Below, one piece after another: positions 1 through 10,658 of a DNA stretch of 64,000 bases. Source of the stretch: Xiphydria camelus (lineage: Eukaryota > Arthropoda > Insecta > Hymenoptera > Xiphydriidae); contig OY783191.1 of NCBI GenBank assembly GCA_963678675.1, forward strand, positions 27,052,955 to 27,116,954, given 5' to 3'. Under the pieces are notes generated by a model. The model was not told where the DNA came from. It saw only the letters and a program-made list of their open reading frames with translations, and did no database searches. Made by a program: the position numbers and the translations under genes. Each line of letters begins with the position of its first letter. The stretch's first letter is position 1.

Positions 1-216
1 CGCGTGTTGCATTGACAAGTAATATTAAGTTGTTCAATGCGTGTAGCGTTAAATAAGTAAGATTAAGTAGTTCAACGCGTGTTGCATTGACAAGTAATAT
101 TAAGTTTTTTAATGCGTGTAGCGTTAAATAAGTAAGATTAAGTTGTTCAATGCGTGTTGCATTGACAAGTAATATGCAGTTGTTCAACGCGTGTAGCGTT
201 AAATAAGTAAGACTAA
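1..216. repeat. Two-monomer minisatellite array, first part
   Basis: Tandem array of two alternating related monomers of about 37 and 38 bp. One is built on gcgtgttgcattgacaagta and the other on gcgtgtagcgttaaataagt; each ends in a version of taagttgttcaa. About six monomers are visible and the array runs off the window edge. It resumes after the Harbinger insertion at 217-1119, so the insertion is younger than the array. Confidence 0.85.
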
Positions 217-1119
217 GGGCCGAAACCACCAACTCTGATTAAATTGTTAATTCCCGATTTGCTTAATTTAATCATGCTCTTGCGTTCCACCAATTTTTAA
301 ACCATGATTAAAGTGAGATAATCACCGTTGAACTTAATCAGCCATTTTTGGCCGATTAGGAACCTAACCAGTGATTAACGTGGATCAACATAACCTCAAA
401 GTCGAAGTTTCACTGCTGTGCAATACTATATCGGACATGAATTTATTTTACGACGATATTTTATCGTCATCTGATGATGAAAATAGTATCGAAATTGATA
501 GAAGGCCACATTTAATTAAGGAACGAATTAATTATTTCCAAACTTTGAATGATTTGGATTTCATTACGCGTTTTCGGTTATCGAAAGACAGTGTTGAAGC
601 TTTGCTTCTGGAAATTGTACATAATTTGCAACACGCTACAGAAAGATAAATTACTTCTTAAAAATAATATATAATCTATTTTAAAATATCGCAACATTAT
701 CATATTATGTTAAAAATCGCGTAGAATTTTCTGTATTTACTAAATAAAGGGAGTGCACATTTCAAAAACCACGCTATTGCACCCAGAGTACAACTCCTGC
801 TTGCTCTCCGGTATTATGCAACTGGTTCCTTTTTAAATTCTGTTGGAGATTTCGGCAGCTCACTGAGCTCGGCTTGCGGCGCGTCAGTTGATCACGTCAG
901 GTTTTCCTCCTACTCCATTACAAGTTCCGTTGATGAACCAATCAGAATCACCGTTACAACAAAACCAAAACTTATTGCGAAGAGGGTATATGATTAAATA
1001 ATCGGGGGTAAAAAATTCATGGTGGAACGAATTGTGCAGTTAATCATGATTAGAACGCCGATTAAATATAATCGTGATTAGGTAATCAAGCATTTAATCA
1101 GAGTTGGTGGAATCGGCCC
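217..1119 (+). mobile_element. Non-autonomous PIF/Harbinger element
   Basis: Terminal inverted repeats begin GGGCCGAAACCACCAACTC on the left and mirror as gagttggtggaatcggccc on the right. The 3-bp duplication taa flanks both ends (214-216 and 1120-1122), as known for PIF/Harbinger. At 903 bp it is too short for a full transposase; only the start of one survives at 371-649. It sits inside the minisatellite array. Confidence 0.88.
371..649 (+). pseudogene. Harbinger transposase (HARBI1-like) N-terminal remnant
   Basis: A 92-codon frame opens with a start-like TTG or ATT codon and contains an acidic serine stretch followed by ERINYFQTLNDLDFITRFRL. This matches the N-terminal region of HARBI1-like transposases, where the FxxRFRLSK motif precedes the DDE_Tnp_4 domain. 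The catalytic domain is absent: the frame stops at 649 and the rest of the element is non-coding. It can have no nuclease activity. The acidic lead-in resembles the first exon of the larger Harbinger transposase at 55.0-56.4 kb, which supports the family assignment, although the terminal repeats differ. Confidence 0.7.
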
Positions 1120-1122
1120 TAA

Positions 1123-1345
1123 GTTGTCAAACGCGTGTAGCATCGATAAATAAGATTACTACAACATCGACGTAGATAAACGAAGGTGTTGTCAAGAAAA
1201 AGATCAAAAGGGATGTGTGCAAGTATAAATGCAATAAAACTTGTACACGCTTGAACGGTGGAAGTGTTGGAGTAGTTCAAAGCGTGTAGCGTCGATAAGT
1301 AAGATCATTACTTTATCGACGTAGAGAACGAGAGAGAGAGAGAGT
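1123..1345. repeat. Minisatellite array, resumed, ending in a GA run
   Basis: After the Harbinger element the gcgtgtagc-type monomer recurs at about 1131 and 1280 in diverged form, with larger spacing, and ends in a short (GA)n tract at 1328-1345. The divergence suggests this is the decaying edge of the array. Confidence 0.6.
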
Positions 1346-2282
1346 GAGTGACGCGTCGAGTCGACAGAGCGACCGAACAACGGTAGTCGCAGTGCAATAG
1401 CCACCAAAGCCAGTGGACGTTGTAGAGAGGGAGTGTAAAAGAATAAAGTTAATAGTGCTAAACGAGGGAAGACTGAAAGCCTTATTTATTTGTCCATCCA
1501 TACATCAAGCAGTGCATTAACAAAAACTAACGTATAAAGAAAAACATTAGTATTCTACGGTTAAGAACCACACTTGACAACTTCATTGTTATATTAATAT
1601 TGCACTGAGTCGAAAAATTATTTCCATCTAAGAAAGTTTCAAATACAAAATATTCTTTATTTGTTTCGTAAGAGTCAAAACAACACTGTGTTTCAACACT
1701 ACTTTTTGTATTGATGGGATGGCTTATTCTTTCAACCTCTTCATCTTCATTGTCAGCTTGTATCACCTGCGTAATTTTAGGGCTGAAAACAGTTTTAGAA
1801 GTGCGGTTGGTCCTTTTCATATGTCTTTCAAAACGAGAAATAGCCTGTGTCACAGAGAATATCGTTGGAATATACGCAGGATGAGACTGGATGGAACTTC
1901 GTTGACATCCGACAAAATGTGCACTACATGTTCTTGAATATTTTGTTGGTACCTATAAAGAACCATCTCACTGATATACTGCAATGATAATTTTGTTCTC
2001 AACGACCAATAGGGGGATTGGGTAACTGCACAAAACAGATAGAGTGCCATCTGTGGCACGCATCAAGCATTAAGCAGATGCCCGTGGTATAAGCGCTGTT
2101 TACACGTTATTTTGGATAATAATTGAAGTGTTTTATCTATGAGATTTAATCAACATTGCCTCAATTATAATAGAATGTGGATTTCAAAGCATTCAAATAA
2201 ATTCTTTCCGTGGAAAATCGTTATCAAAAGGTAAGTACAAGCAGCGCCACCAAGCTGGATTTCTTGGCGAAACTTGGATGTA
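1346..2282. other. Unassigned stretch with two weak minus-strand frames
   Basis: No recognised gene. Minus-strand frames at 1850-2059 and 1527-1853 overlap in different frames and could be one decayed coding exon: the second contains FERHMKRTNRTSKTV, then an acidic DNEDEEVE stretch. I recognise no domain. An AATAAA-like signal occurs near 1443. What produced this sequence is unknown. Confidence 0.3.
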
Positions 2283-3730
2283 CATTCTTTATACCCGGTG
2301 TTTTCCTGGGTTGTTGACATAGGACGATATGGTTCATAGAGTTTGTAGATTATAGTATGTATGTACGCTATTAGTCGGAGACGCAAGGACGCCGAGCGAT
2401 TGGCTCTGCCTATCGTCGGCAGACGTCAATCGTCGCGACAGAAGTTCCCTAGTGCGTAGGCACCGAGCAGACGAGAAAGTATGGCGGTTGACACATACGT
2501 TTGTTTACAAAGTGGAGTTTTTCAGAGTAATTGTATTTTTTGAAAATAAAATGTGGTTTTCGAAGTTAATAAAATATTTCCATTCGCGAAACGATATCCC
2601 GCTCATGAAATAGAAATAAATGAAACATAAAATAGTATTGATACAGAAAAAGAATGTAGTGCAGGTATTTATTTACCAATACGACTCACATTACCATCTG
2701 CTAACCAACGTGATTGAATATTTCAGCAAGCATCGATAATCAGGACCATGATTAATGACTTTGTGTTTTGCAACAATGAGCACCAACTCCCCCGGAGGAC
2801 AGGAGAAGCTGTAACACGAGGAATACCGTGAAAGGTTAATAAAATTATCCAAAACGATACCCCTATGAATGTAAATAAATCCTTTTCATACTATGACATT
2901 TTGTGGAAAACTCACCACTGCTTCATGTTTGCAGATGTTCAAAATTATTCCCTTGCTCAGCCGAGCAATAACCTAATCGATCGTAAAATGCTGAGGCCGT
3001 ATTTTGGATCGCTTCCGGGGGATCTCCTCACAGATCCTCATTATTTCCCAGTCGAGGTCCTCAACAGTCAGGAGATGGCGACGCTCATTGTATAACTGTT
3101 GTTTCACGTAGCCCCGGAAAAAATAATCCATCGGCGTCAGGTTGGGCGATCGCGGCGGCCACGGAATTGGATCCCCTCTTCCTAACCAGCGGTTAGGAAA
3201 TTCCTCGTCCAGGAATCGCCGGACTCGTATCGTCGAGTGCGCGGGAGCGCCGTCGTGTTGAAAGTACATAGGGGCTCCGATCTATAAGTAACAGTAATTA
3301 AATAGTCGATTTTCAATAGCTTACCACGGGACTGTAATAACGTGACTGCATTCTAGTGATACTTACTTCTTCGATCATTCGAAGCGACGGTATTACTAAA
3401 TATCTCAGAATTTCGAGATACATCTGGCCGTTCAAATTTTCACGAAAGAAAACCGGTCCTGTTATTCGGTTTCCAATTATTCCAGCCCAGATGTTTATTT
3501 TAATGGGGTACTGGGTCCTCACGTCCCGCAGTACCCTGGGATTTTCTGTTGCCCAATATCTCACATTTCGCCGGTTAGGTCTGTATACCGCGAAGAAAGT
3601 ATATTCGTCGGTGAAACAAATTCTCTCCGACAGGCCAGGCTCGACATTTATCTGTTCCACCATTGTTTCAGAAAATGCCATCCGATGATCATCGTCGCCT
3701 GGTATGAGTTCCTGATGGCAACGAGGTATA

Positions 3731-3998
3731 CCGTATGTCCGTCTCTGTACTGGCCAGTTTGAAAGTTACCTTGGGATAGGCTTGGTCGGTACTCGAGTCA
3801 TTTAATACGGTAGAAGTCGAGTCGGCAGTTAGAGTTGATGTCAATTCGGAAGATCGAGGCGTCGAACTTCGAAATTGTGAATTTGTGAATAATGGAAATT
3901 ACGAAAATTATTATAATTACGGTATAAATGTCTCGATTACCGACCAAGCCTATCCGAAGGTAACTTTTAAACTGGCCAGTACAGAGACGGACATACGG
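3731..3998. mobile_element. 268-bp TA-inserting MITE
   Basis: Inverted ends CCGTATGTCCGTCTCTGTAC / GTACAGAGACGGACATACGG are flanked by TA (3729-3730, 3999-4000). Copy B lacks it and reads gaggtatataggg at the same site, so this is a confirmed insertion into copy A. The first ten terminal bases are shared with the giant foldback element at 5386-8730, which points to a common mobilising transposase. Confidence 0.88.
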
Positions 3999-4525
3999 TA
4001 TAGGAGAAATATTTATTATCCCACAAAACCTTCCACGCCGTACTCTTGGAGATGCCGACCTCTCGGGTCACCGTAGCCGCCCAAGTAGCAAAACTAATTT
4101 TATAAAGGCTGTTAGAACTGCTATACAACATATCTTATATAAACGTGAAAATCTTATAATGTGGCTATAACCCACTATACAATGTCTTTACAACCAAAAA
4201 GGGCCCCGGTTTATACAACAGTTCAGTACTTTTAGAAGATCCTTTAGTAAACTACACAACCGTTATAAGATAATCAATGTGATGATTATAAAACTGCCCT
4301 ATAAGTATGTCTTCAGGAGAGAGAGAGATTACTTATACAATACATTTACAAAACTGAGAACTGCTATAAAACTATTGTATAGCAGTGCTATTATTCTACG
4401 GTTTAAGTGTATTTTACTTTTTATCGCCTCGAGCTGTGGCGAAAAAAAAGTGATATCGCCATCCGTCGGTATACGTTCACAAGCCTGCCAACCCGCCTTA
4501 GTAGTGTCGATTTTGTTTTTCATAC

Positions 4526-4612
4526 CCTACCGGGACTCGAACCTGCAATCTTTAGGACGAGCTGCTTCGAAACTGGGAATGCTTCGCACTCTACCAATTG
4601 AGCCACCGACTC
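4526..4612 (-). repeat. tRNA-like sequence, probably a SINE head
   Basis: On the minus strand the sequence has a perfect A box (tggctcaattgg) and a perfect B box (ggttcgagtcc) about 60 bp apart, and starts gtcggtggctcaattggtag like a tRNA 5-prime half. The region between boxes and the T stem do not pair well enough for a functional tRNA, and no clean acceptor stem closes. I read it as a tRNA-derived SINE head or tRNA pseudogene lying inside the CACTA-like element. A tRNA scan would settle it. Confidence 0.5.
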
Positions 4613-5385
4613 TTCAAGTGGTGTCGGTCGACTCTAGTTATGTATAGAAACCGGACATGACAATGACTGCTCTCAAGGGTTCTTCTCATTAAATTTTATA
4701 AAAGAATTTGATACTTTCTTTTTCAAAATAGTAGCGATTATGATAACTAATCATTCATTATTTATGGAATAATTCGGTACAATTTGCACTGTTTGAAACA
4801 CCATTATTATATCAATTTTGTTATTTTTTAATTCAAAAATTTTATGAAGACAGTGCATTCACGATTAATTTACGAAGTATTTGCACGTCGTTAACACGTT
4901 CCGTGCCGGACCGATTTTTGAAGACTTTCCGTTTAGGCCGCGTGGGGCGTATACGACTTAATCTATTATAGTATTATTAGGTTATGTATGTATAAACAGA
5001 TTTTATAACGCAGAACTTAGGATAACTTTATTCCTGGGAACTACATTTTTATTCTATAAGCTCTTTATAAGAGAGTACACTGTTGTAGTTATAGGGGATG
5101 ATTATAAAATCCTTTCATACTTATTGTGTAATGTGTTTACTTCTGCGTAAAGTAACAATCTTATTACTTTTCTTAAGGAACCTCAATACAACTGTTTATA
5201 TAATTTCCATTACAACTAACTTTTAACGTCGCTAATACAATAGCTATGCAGCTGTATTACAATTTGTATAAGATTCTTTTAAAATAATTTTATAAGGGTT
5301 ATATATAAGACGTTATGCAATTGTTACAAAATTTGTAGACTTAGAGTATTTCTTTGTCCTATAATATGAGTTGTAAGAACGTCTA

Positions 5386-8300
5386 CCGTATGTCCAATGG
5401 CTAGTCGAGCAGGTGCAGCGACCTGAATTTTCCTGAAATTTGACCGACAGTGTTTTAGTTAGAGTTGGCTTTGGAAGATGGCGTTACGTACGAGCGAAAT
5501 ATTTGAAATGGTAAAAGCGGGAGGTAGATAAATGCGGGAGATCGAAGTGTAACCTCAAAATTGTGAATGTTTAAATAATGGTGAGTAATTGTTTGAAATG
5601 ATAAGACATAATAATTATGGTTTCTTTTCGATGTTCAACCAAATAACACGACTGATACCTAATTGCAGAGAGAAACTGATGTGACTGGCAGTCGTGGAGG
5701 AAGGGGCTACCGTCGACGTGGTCCTCGTCAGAGTGGTCGAGCTGTGCCTCGGCGACGAAAGGTGCAATTGAAATGAAATTAAAGTCTGAGCAAGGTGAAA
5801 ATTGGAAGGCATGGAAAGAAAACGCGGCAGAGTCGTTGACAGAAGGAGTGAGTGAAGTGCAAAAGAAAAGTGCAGTGACGCCAAAAAACCATGTGGAAGA
5901 CGGTGACGAACAGCAGCAGCAGCTGGTCGATACTGCTCAATTCCGCACCAGCTCCTGAATGATATCTCGCCGATCGCGATACGCAGCCGCTCCTGTGGGC
6001 AATGATTCCAGATACTCGAGTCGTAGTCGCAGCAAGGACAGCAGCAGCAGCAGCAGCAGCATCGACGGCAGGGGCACTATTGTAAAGCGAAGACAGTCCA
6101 AGACCGACCCGGATAGCTGTAAGAGAAAGACGCATCGGCGGAAGCAAGACTTGCAATGAGAGTGTAGTAAAAGGAAGAAGAAAAATAACAGAGACGAGAC
6201 GATGAGACGGAGGAGGAAGTCGTCACCACGAAGAGTTCCTGAAACGGTACCAGTACTAGCAACGTGCGAAGAGTTCAAGAGAACGGGCCATCTACACCCA
6301 GTCGCAAATCATGCCGAGTTCATGTGACACCCGACAGCGGCATCACGTCAGGAGTATGAACGGTGGAGAAGAACGGGAGCCTTGCTGAAAAAGGAAGGAG
6401 CAGTGTTGGCGGTGGCGGTGACAGCCCGGATCATGAGCCAAGGCTGAAGAACCTTGAGCGTTTTGGATAAAAAGTGGACGTGACTCGAAGCAGTTATCGT
6501 AATCGATTTACGCCGACACTGGTGCCGCAGCTAATCTCGATCACAATGAATTCTTCCAACTAGAGGCGGTTTCTGTATCATTCGTCGCCGTTGATACTTT
6601 CCCTCTTAATCCTTGTACATAATGCAGCTGTAATTCCTTGAAGTATATTTTTATAATATTAAGTTTGATCTGCAACCCTTTCATCTTTCCTATTGTAACA
6701 CTCTCGTAACCATACGATCCGATTATTTTATATTCATAAGGTTTTATCAGCTTTACGTTATTCCTCGTTATTTTCGTTATTTAACCTTGCATTTATAAAT
6801 TATTACTGATGGATTATTAATAAATTAATTAATGAAACTGACTCTACTGGCTTGTGCTATTTTTCTCGTCTCGTATTTCCTTCCGTAAGATATTTTAATA
6901 AATGTACCCCTTCGATCTTTAAGAATTTAGTTGAAATAAGCAAGACGGATAGTGGACAGAGTTTAGGCGTTAGGAGGCATACTCTTAGACCTCGATGTCG
7001 AATAACATAATAACAGAATGAACGAAATCGGCGAGATACATCTGAAACGGTTTTAAAGCTAATTTTATGAATGAAGAAATTCTAATAAATCATGATTACA
7101 CGAATTCCTGTCTCGCTGATTGTGACATCTTTTATGCCTCCTAATGCCTAGACTTTGTCCACTATCCGTCTTGCTTATTCCAACTAAACTCTTAAAGATC
7201 GAAGGGGAACATTTATTAAAATATCTTACGGAAGGAAATATGAGACGAAAAATAGCGCAAGCCAGTAGAGTCACTTTCATTAATTAATTTATTAATAATC
7301 CATCAGTAATAATTTATAAATGCAAGGTTAAATAACGAAAATAACGAGGAATAACGTAAAGCTGATAAAACCTTATGAATATAAAATAATCGGATCGTAT
7401 GGTTACGAGAGTGTTACAATAGGAAAGATGAAAGGGTTTCAGAGATCAAACTTAATATTATAAAAATTTACTTCAAGGAATCACAGATGCATTATGTACA
7501 AGGATTAAGAGGAAAAGGATCAACGGCGACGAGTGATACAGAAACCACCTCTAGTTGGAAGAATTCATTGTGATCGAGAATAGCTGCGGCACCAGTGTCG
7601 GCGTAAATCGATTACGATAACTGCTTCGAGTCACGTCCACTTTTTATCCAAAACGCTCAAGGTTCTTCAGCCTTTGCTCATGATCCGGGCTGTCACCGCC
7701 ACCGCCAACACTGCTCCTTCCTTTTTCAGCGAGGCTCCCGTTCTTCTCCACCGTTCATACTCCTGACGTGATGGCGCTGTCGGGTGTTACATGAACTCGG
7801 CATGATTTGAGACTGGGTGTAGACGGCCCGTTCTCTTGAACTCTTCGCAAGTTGCTAGTACTGGTAACGTTTCAGGAACTCTTCGTGGTGACGACTTCCT
7901 CCTCCGTCTCATCGTCTCGTCTCTGTTATTTTTCTTCTTCCTTTTACTACACTCTCATTGCAAGTCTTGCTTCCGCCGATGCGTCTTTCTCTTACAGCTA
8001 TCCGGGTCGGTCTTGGACTGCCTTCGCTTTACAATAGTGCCCCTGCCGTCGATGCTGCTGCTGCTGCTGCTGCTGTCCTTGCTGCGACTACGACTCGAGT
8101 ATCTGGAATCATTGCCCACAGGAGCGGCTGCGTATCGCGATCGGCGAGATATCATTCAGGAGCTGGTGCGGAATTGAGCAGTGTCGTCCAGCTGCTACTG
8201 CTGTTCGTCACTGTGTTCCACATGGTTTTTTGGCGTCACTGCACTTTTCTTTCGCACTTCACTCACTCCTTCTATCAACGACTCTGCCGCGTTTTCTTTC

Positions 8301-8730
8301 CATGCCTTCCAATTTTCACCTTGCTCAGACTTTAATTTCATTTCAATTGCACCTTTCGTCGCCGAGGCACAGCTCGACCACTCTGGCGAGGACCACGTTG
8401 ACGGTATCCCCTTCCTCAACGACTGCCAGTCGCATCAGTTTCTCTCTGCAATTAGGTATCAGTCGTGTTATTTGGTTGAACATCGAAAAGAAACCATAAT
8501 TATTATGTCTTATCGTTTCAAACAATTACTCACCATTATTTAAACATTCACAATTTTGAGGTTACACTTCGATCTCCCGCATTTATCTACTTCCCGCTTT
8601 TACCATTTCAAATATTTCGCTCATACGTAGCGCCATCTTCCAAAGCCAACTCTAACTAAAACACTGCCGAAGTCAAATTTCAGGAAAATTCAGGTCGCTG
8701 CACCTGCTCGACTAGCCATTGGACATACGG
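5386..8730. mobile_element. Giant foldback element with ~1.6-kb inverted arms
   Basis: The left arm (about 5386-6980) is repeated in reverse complement by the right arm (about 7134-8730) around a loop of roughly 150 bp, with near identity through the full arms. The ends CCGTATGTCCAATGGCTAGT / actagccattggacatacgg are flanked by TA (5384-5385, 8731-8732), so it behaves as a TA-inserting transposon. Mirror-image frames occur in both arms, including GENWKAWKENAAESL, a CAG run, and ADTGAAANL near 6510, which resembles a retroviral-type aspartic protease active site. No complete transposase is present. Confidence 0.85.
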
Positions 8731-9171
8731 TATACAACAGCATTACAGAGACCCCTCTATTTTACGACAAAATTGTCGTATTGAGACGCTTTAAAAAATA
8801 AAGTTGTTCTTCAAGCGGCGCTATACGATAGTTATGAAATCATATCGTTCTTTTAGAGGTCTATTTTGCTAGTTGGGCGCACTTGTTCCAGAGTGTTTCT
8901 CGATGTTCGCGCATATTAAAATCTTAGTCTAATTGTCTCGTTGGGTAACGGATTTCCATGTGGTCGCCGTTGACACATCCTGTACTTTTTAATCTGTCAA
9001 CAAGATTCCTGATGGTCTCGTGACTCGGTATCGGCCTGTCAGGATACTCAGCAGCAAAGTGGTCTCTTACACTTCGAAGGCTCTCACCTTGCAAATACCT
9101 CGTGACGATTAACACCTCTCCAATCGTGTAAGTTTTCGGCATTTTTCAACAATCTCTTTAACTTTGACAAT

Positions 9172-9346
9172 TGTGACAGATAGTATAAGTAGAGTGTAAG
9201 AGTACAGAGGGCACCACCAGACGGACACATGGGAGAGTCAGTTAGGAAGCCGACATCACGGCATGAGCAAGTAGATTTTAACAGAGACACATGTTCTATT
9301 TCTTTATAATAAATATTCATTACCTATATCTGTCAGAACTATCACA
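9172..9346 (+). repeat. 5-prime LTR of gypsy 1
   Basis: Starts TGTGACAGATAG and ends AACTATCACA; contains an AATAAA signal (ataataaatattc) near its 3-prime side. It matches 13468-13642 except at three positions. Confidence 0.92.
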
Positions 9347-9455
9347 TGGTGTCAGAAGTGAAACTGAAGTCTCACCGATAAAAGGAGGACTGAAATTGAA
9401 TAAGTAGCACGGTTAATCAGACTATAGGAACAAGAAGCAGGAAAAGAGAGGAAAC

Positions 9456-10658
9456 ATGTCGAAGATTGGAATTGAGGCGTCATTAAAACCGCCACCCCCG
9501 TTGGATCTGAAAGGATCGAATGATCTGCATATTGTGTGGAAAAATTGGAAGAAAAGTTTTGAAAATTATTTGGAAGCTACTGGACTCACTGACAAAACGG
9601 TAACAGACAAAAGACGCGTCGCCATCTTGCTTAATTTATTGAGTGATGATGCAATGGAAATTTTTAACACGTTTGAATATGCAGAAGATGAAAAACCTGA
9701 AGTCTTGAAAGATGTTCTGCAAAAATTTGAGAAATATTGCTTGCCAAAAGTTAATCAAACTGTAGAGAGGTTTAATTTTTTTCAAGTGGCACAAAAAGAA
9801 GGTGAAAATTTTGACACGTTCCTGACAACATTGAGAACAGCAGCAGTGACGTGTGATTTTGGCGAACAAAAGGACGGTTTAATTCGAGACAGGATAATCT
9901 GTGGAATAAGAGATAGAGCCTTGCAACGTAGACTACTGAGAGAGACAGATGTAACATTGAAAAAAGTTATAGAAATGTGCAGAGTAAATGAAATCAGTGA
10001 TAAGCAAGTTAAAATTTTGCAAGAAACAGTAGAGGTCAGTGCAGTTAAAAAGACACCTCATCAGAGCAGTAAGAAAAGTGAAGAGCAAGCAGAGCCATCG
10101 AATACTTTTGAATGCAAGTTCTGTGGTTATAAGCATCAACCGAGAAAATGTCCGGCTTACGGACAACAATGCAGGAATTGTAAAGGACTGAATCATTTTG
10201 CTAAGGTATGCAAAAAAAGTGCTGTTAATGAAGTATCAGAGAACTACAGAAGCTCCGACAATAACCAACAGTTTGAGGCGGATCATTTTTTTATTGATGA
10301 AATCTCGAAGAAGTCAGAGGAGAATGGAAAAGCTTGGTACGTGGATTTAAAGATTAATGGAACAAACGTTAAATTCAAGTTGGACACGGGTGCTGAAGTC
10401 AATATTATTTCGAAGAAAATTTTGAATGAGTTTCACCTTGATGTGGGTAAAACAAGGACCACGCTAACGTCGTTTGGAGAATTCACAGTCAAACCAATCG
10501 GGGAGGTCAATTTGATGTGCGAACGGGACAATGGAAGGAGAGAGAGAGAGAGAGAGGCTGGATTTTGTAGTGGTAGATGTTGCGTCAACCCCATTGCTAG
10601 GCTTTCCAGGTTGCCGTGCGTTGGATTTAGTGAGGAGAGTAGATATTGTGCAGCGTGA
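9456..10658 (+). pseudogene. Gypsy 1 gag and protease region
   Basis: The frame starts MSKIGIEASLKPPPPLDLKG and encodes a K02A2.6-like capsid (about residues 20-190), then two CCHC-type knuckles (CKFCGYKHQPRKC and CRNCKGLNHFAKVC) and a protease with the active-site motif LDTGAEVNIIS near residue 310. These form the particle core, bind the RNA and cut the polyprotein. The reading frame is lost in an AG microsatellite at 10538-10554: the following pol sequence resumes in another frame, so the tail after that repeat (REREREAG onwards) is out of frame. A change of repeat length is the likely cause. Confidence 0.85.

Larger units (their letters stand above)
4080..8877. mobile_element. CACTA-like element with CCCAAGTAGCAAAA ends
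   Basis: Ends CCCAAGTAGCAAAACTA and ctattttgctagttggg are imperfect inverted repeats, flanked by the dinucleotide cg (4078-4079, 8878-8879). The empty site can be read from mariner copy B (gtagc-cg-cacttg), which fixes the duplication at 2 bp. Subterminal sequence is rich in short ttataa and gtataa motifs. Without the nested foldback at 5386-8730 it would be about 1.45 kb. It has no transposase. CCCANNTAGCA ends with 2-bp TSDs recur at 18.1, 20.5, 35.7 and 48.2 kb. Assignment to the CACTA/EnSpm group is inference from the ends and TSD length. Confidence 0.75.
2973..9142 (-). pseudogene. Mariner-type transposase, copy A (three pieces)
   Basis: Read on the minus strand, 8924-9142 encodes the DUF4817-type helix-turn-helix start (YTIGE, then RYLQGESLRSV). 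After the 4080-8877 insertion, 3313-3681 encodes the first catalytic part (CFTDEYTFFAVYRPN) and 2973-3269 the second (YFQHDGAPAHSTI, then SPNLTPMDYFF). The three acidic residues of the DDD triad are all visible. An intron separates the last two pieces, as in copy B. Besides the two insertions, the C-terminus is frameshifted after the EEIPRK stretch, so the gene is dead. Confidence 0.75.
2283..9171 (-). mobile_element. DD41D mariner-type element, copy A (minus, interrupted)
   Basis: The stretch 2283-4079 plus 8878-9171 is the reverse complement of the plus-strand element at about 14.1-16.5 kb, including 3-prime non-coding sequence. It is one element split by the CACTA-like insertion at 4080-8877. 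The flanks ...gtagccg and cgcacttg... join to gtagccgcacttg, the exact order in copy B. A gypsy element is inserted in its 5-prime leader at 9172. Exact outer ends were not resolved; homology with copy B stops near 2298. Confidence 0.75.

Noticed and set aside
1..216. CRISPR-like array
   Set aside because: Monomers are contiguous without unique spacers; a eukaryotic minisatellite.
4526..4612. Functional tRNA gene on the minus strand
   Set aside because: A and B boxes are perfect, but the T stem and acceptor stem do not pair and the middle is too long; kept only as a tRNA-like/SINE head.
5773..6278. Several overlapping proteins in the foldback arms
   Set aside because: The frames occur mirrored in both arms and mostly come from CAG/CTG and arginine-serine low complexity; no intact domain.
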